Shown here piece by piece: positions 13,679 to 14,408 of a DNA stretch of 14,408 nt. Every line of letters begins with the position of its first letter. Positions within the stretch are counted from its first letter, which is position 1. Source of the stretch: CAZMGG01 sp964565715 (lineage in GTDB: Bacteria; Planctomycetota; UBA1135; UBA2386). A program made the position numbers and the translations under genes. The stretch spans positions 1 to 14,408 of the forward strand of contig CAZMGG010000137.1 in assembly GCA_964565715.1 (NCBI GenBank). Direction: 5' to 3'. The notes beneath the pieces are model-generated. The model saw only the letters and a program-made list of their open reading frames with translations, was not told the DNA's origin and did not search any database.

Positions 13679-14408
13679 CTACGCCGGGACGTAGAGCCCG
13701 GCGATCGGCTGGAACGGCGCCATCGCGTTGCGCGAGTCGACGACGCACTGGGCGTGCTCGGCGATGACCTTCCAGTCGACGATCTTGTGGTCGGTGACGA
13801 TCAGCACGCAGTCGGCGGCCTTGACCTTCTCGGGCGTCAGCGCCACGCCGGTCATGTCGAACTCCTGGTACTTGCGCATGCCGCGGAAGTGCCGCACGTG
13901 CGGGTCGTGGAACTCGACGTCGGCGCCGCGATCGAACAGCAGCTTGATGATCTCGGCGGCCGGCGTCTCGCGCACGTCGTCGACGTCGGGCTTGTAGGCC
14001 AGCCCGATCACCAGCACCTTGCTGCCGCGCAGAGGCTTGCCCAGCTCGTTGAGGCCCTCGGCGGTCCTCTCGATCACGTAGTGCGGCATCGCGTGATTGA
14101 CCTCGCCGGCCAGCTCGATGAACCGCGTGTTGTGGCCGAACTCCTTGGCCTTCCAGGTCAGGTAGAAGGGATCGATCGGGATGCAGTGCCCGCCGAGCCC
14201 CGGGCCCGGATAGAAGGCCTGGAAGCCGAACGGCTTGGTGGCGGCGGCCTGCACGACCTTCCAGATGTCGATGCCCATCGTGTGCAGCACCGGCTTCAGC
14301 TCGTTGACCAGCGCGATGTTGACGCAGCGGTAGATGTTCTCGAGCAGCTTGGCCGCCTCGGCGATCTCGGCGGTGTCCACCGGGATCACCTTCTTGATGG
14401 CGGCGCCG
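13679..14408 (-). CDS. wbpA: Nucleotide-sugar dehydrogenase, UDP-N-acetylglucosamine 6-dehydrogenase (WbpA)-like, C-terminal part
   Basis: This cytoplasmic enzyme oxidises the C6 hydroxyl of a UDP-sugar to a carboxylate in two NAD-dependent steps, supplying uronic acids for surface polysaccharide. About 243 C-terminal residues are visible; the NAD-binding N terminus lies beyond the right edge, and the frame is open to the last base. The central helix region is AEAAKLLENIYRCVNIALVNEL. The active-site segment is YPGPGLGGHCIPIDPFYL with the catalytic cysteine at 14183-14185, and NTRFIELAGEVN follows. The UDP-binding C-terminal domain includes KVLVIGLAYKPDVDDVRETPA and DCVLIVTDH. The GHCIPIDPFYLTWKA wording fits the WbpA group better than UDP-glucose dehydrogenases, but a related UDP-sugar dehydrogenase is possible. 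A terminator follows the stop. Confidence 0.88.
   Translation of the reverse strand, partial: GAAIKKVIPVDTAEIAEAAKLLENIYRCVNIALVNELKPVLHTMGIDIWKVVQAAATKPFGFQAFYPGPGLGGHCIPIDPFYLTWKAKEFGHNTRFIELAGEVNHAMPHYVIERTAEGLNELGKPLRGSKVLVIGLAYKPDVDDVRETPAAEIIKLLFDRGADVEFHDPHVRHFRGMRKYQEFDMTGVALTPEKVKAADCVLIVTDHKIVDWKVIAEHAQCVVDSRNAMAPFQPIAGLYVPA

Noticed and set aside
12702..13694. 330-codon plus-strand open frame over the barrel gene
   Set aside because: The minus-strand protein has a signal peptide, strand pattern and terminal Phe; this frame is an Ala/Glu/Gln-rich shadow.

Overview
The window is a GC-rich bacterial chromosome segment. It has a compact set of about ten real genes plus two genes cut by the window edges. 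Two features suggest a Planctomycetota-like, two-membrane organism. One is a secreted FG-GAP/VCBS repeat protein whose C-terminal domain resembles a type I associate with planctomycete exported proteins. The other is a predicted outer-membrane beta-barrel ending in Phe. The taxonomic call is an inference, because no marker gene is present.

Layout. (1) Positions 1-3500, minus strand: an operon lipA - E1 alpha - E1 beta - E2 of a branched-chain-type 2-oxoacid dehydrogenase complex. LipA makes the lipoyl cofactor that the E2 domain carries. lipA and E1 alpha overlap by 4 nt, and E2 runs off the left edge. A 10-N assembly gap falls exactly on the second half of the thiamine diphosphate motif of E1 alpha. 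(2) Positions 3501-3619: a divergent control region with two tandem ATAC-N6-GTAT dyads, a probable operator array. (3) Positions 3620-8176, plus strand: a TetR regulator followed without real gaps by four tightly coupled genes. These encode a membrane-anchored SGNH-fold protein, a small single-pass protein of unknown family, a polytopic GT-C-type glycosyltransferase and a DPM1-like GT2 glycosyltransferase. Together they look like a lipid-linked sugar transfer and modification module for a surface glycan or glycoprotein; this is the best candidate here for an undescribed system. (4) Positions 8207-10144: a secreted alpha/beta hydrolase of the Abhydrolase_10 type. (5) Positions 10328-12718: the secreted FG-GAP protein with 14 calcium-binding-type motifs (2 x 7). 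(6) Positions 12732-13607, minus strand: the outer-membrane barrel, convergent with the FG-GAP gene. (7) Position 13679 to the right edge, minus strand: the C-terminal part of a WbpA-type nucleotide-sugar dehydrogenase, followed by a clear intrinsic terminator.

How the genes work together. The left operon provides branched-chain (or related) 2-oxoacid oxidation and the enzyme for its lipoyl cofactor. The TetR protein sits between that operon and the glycosyltransferase operon, so it could control either or both. The sugar dehydrogenase at the right edge could supply a uronic-acid sugar nucleotide to surface polysaccharide synthesis, but nothing in the window ties it directly to the glycosyltransferases. 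No tRNA, rRNA, CRISPR array, insertion sequence or phage gene was seen. No gene-free stretch exceeds 300 bases; the longest is 10145-10327.
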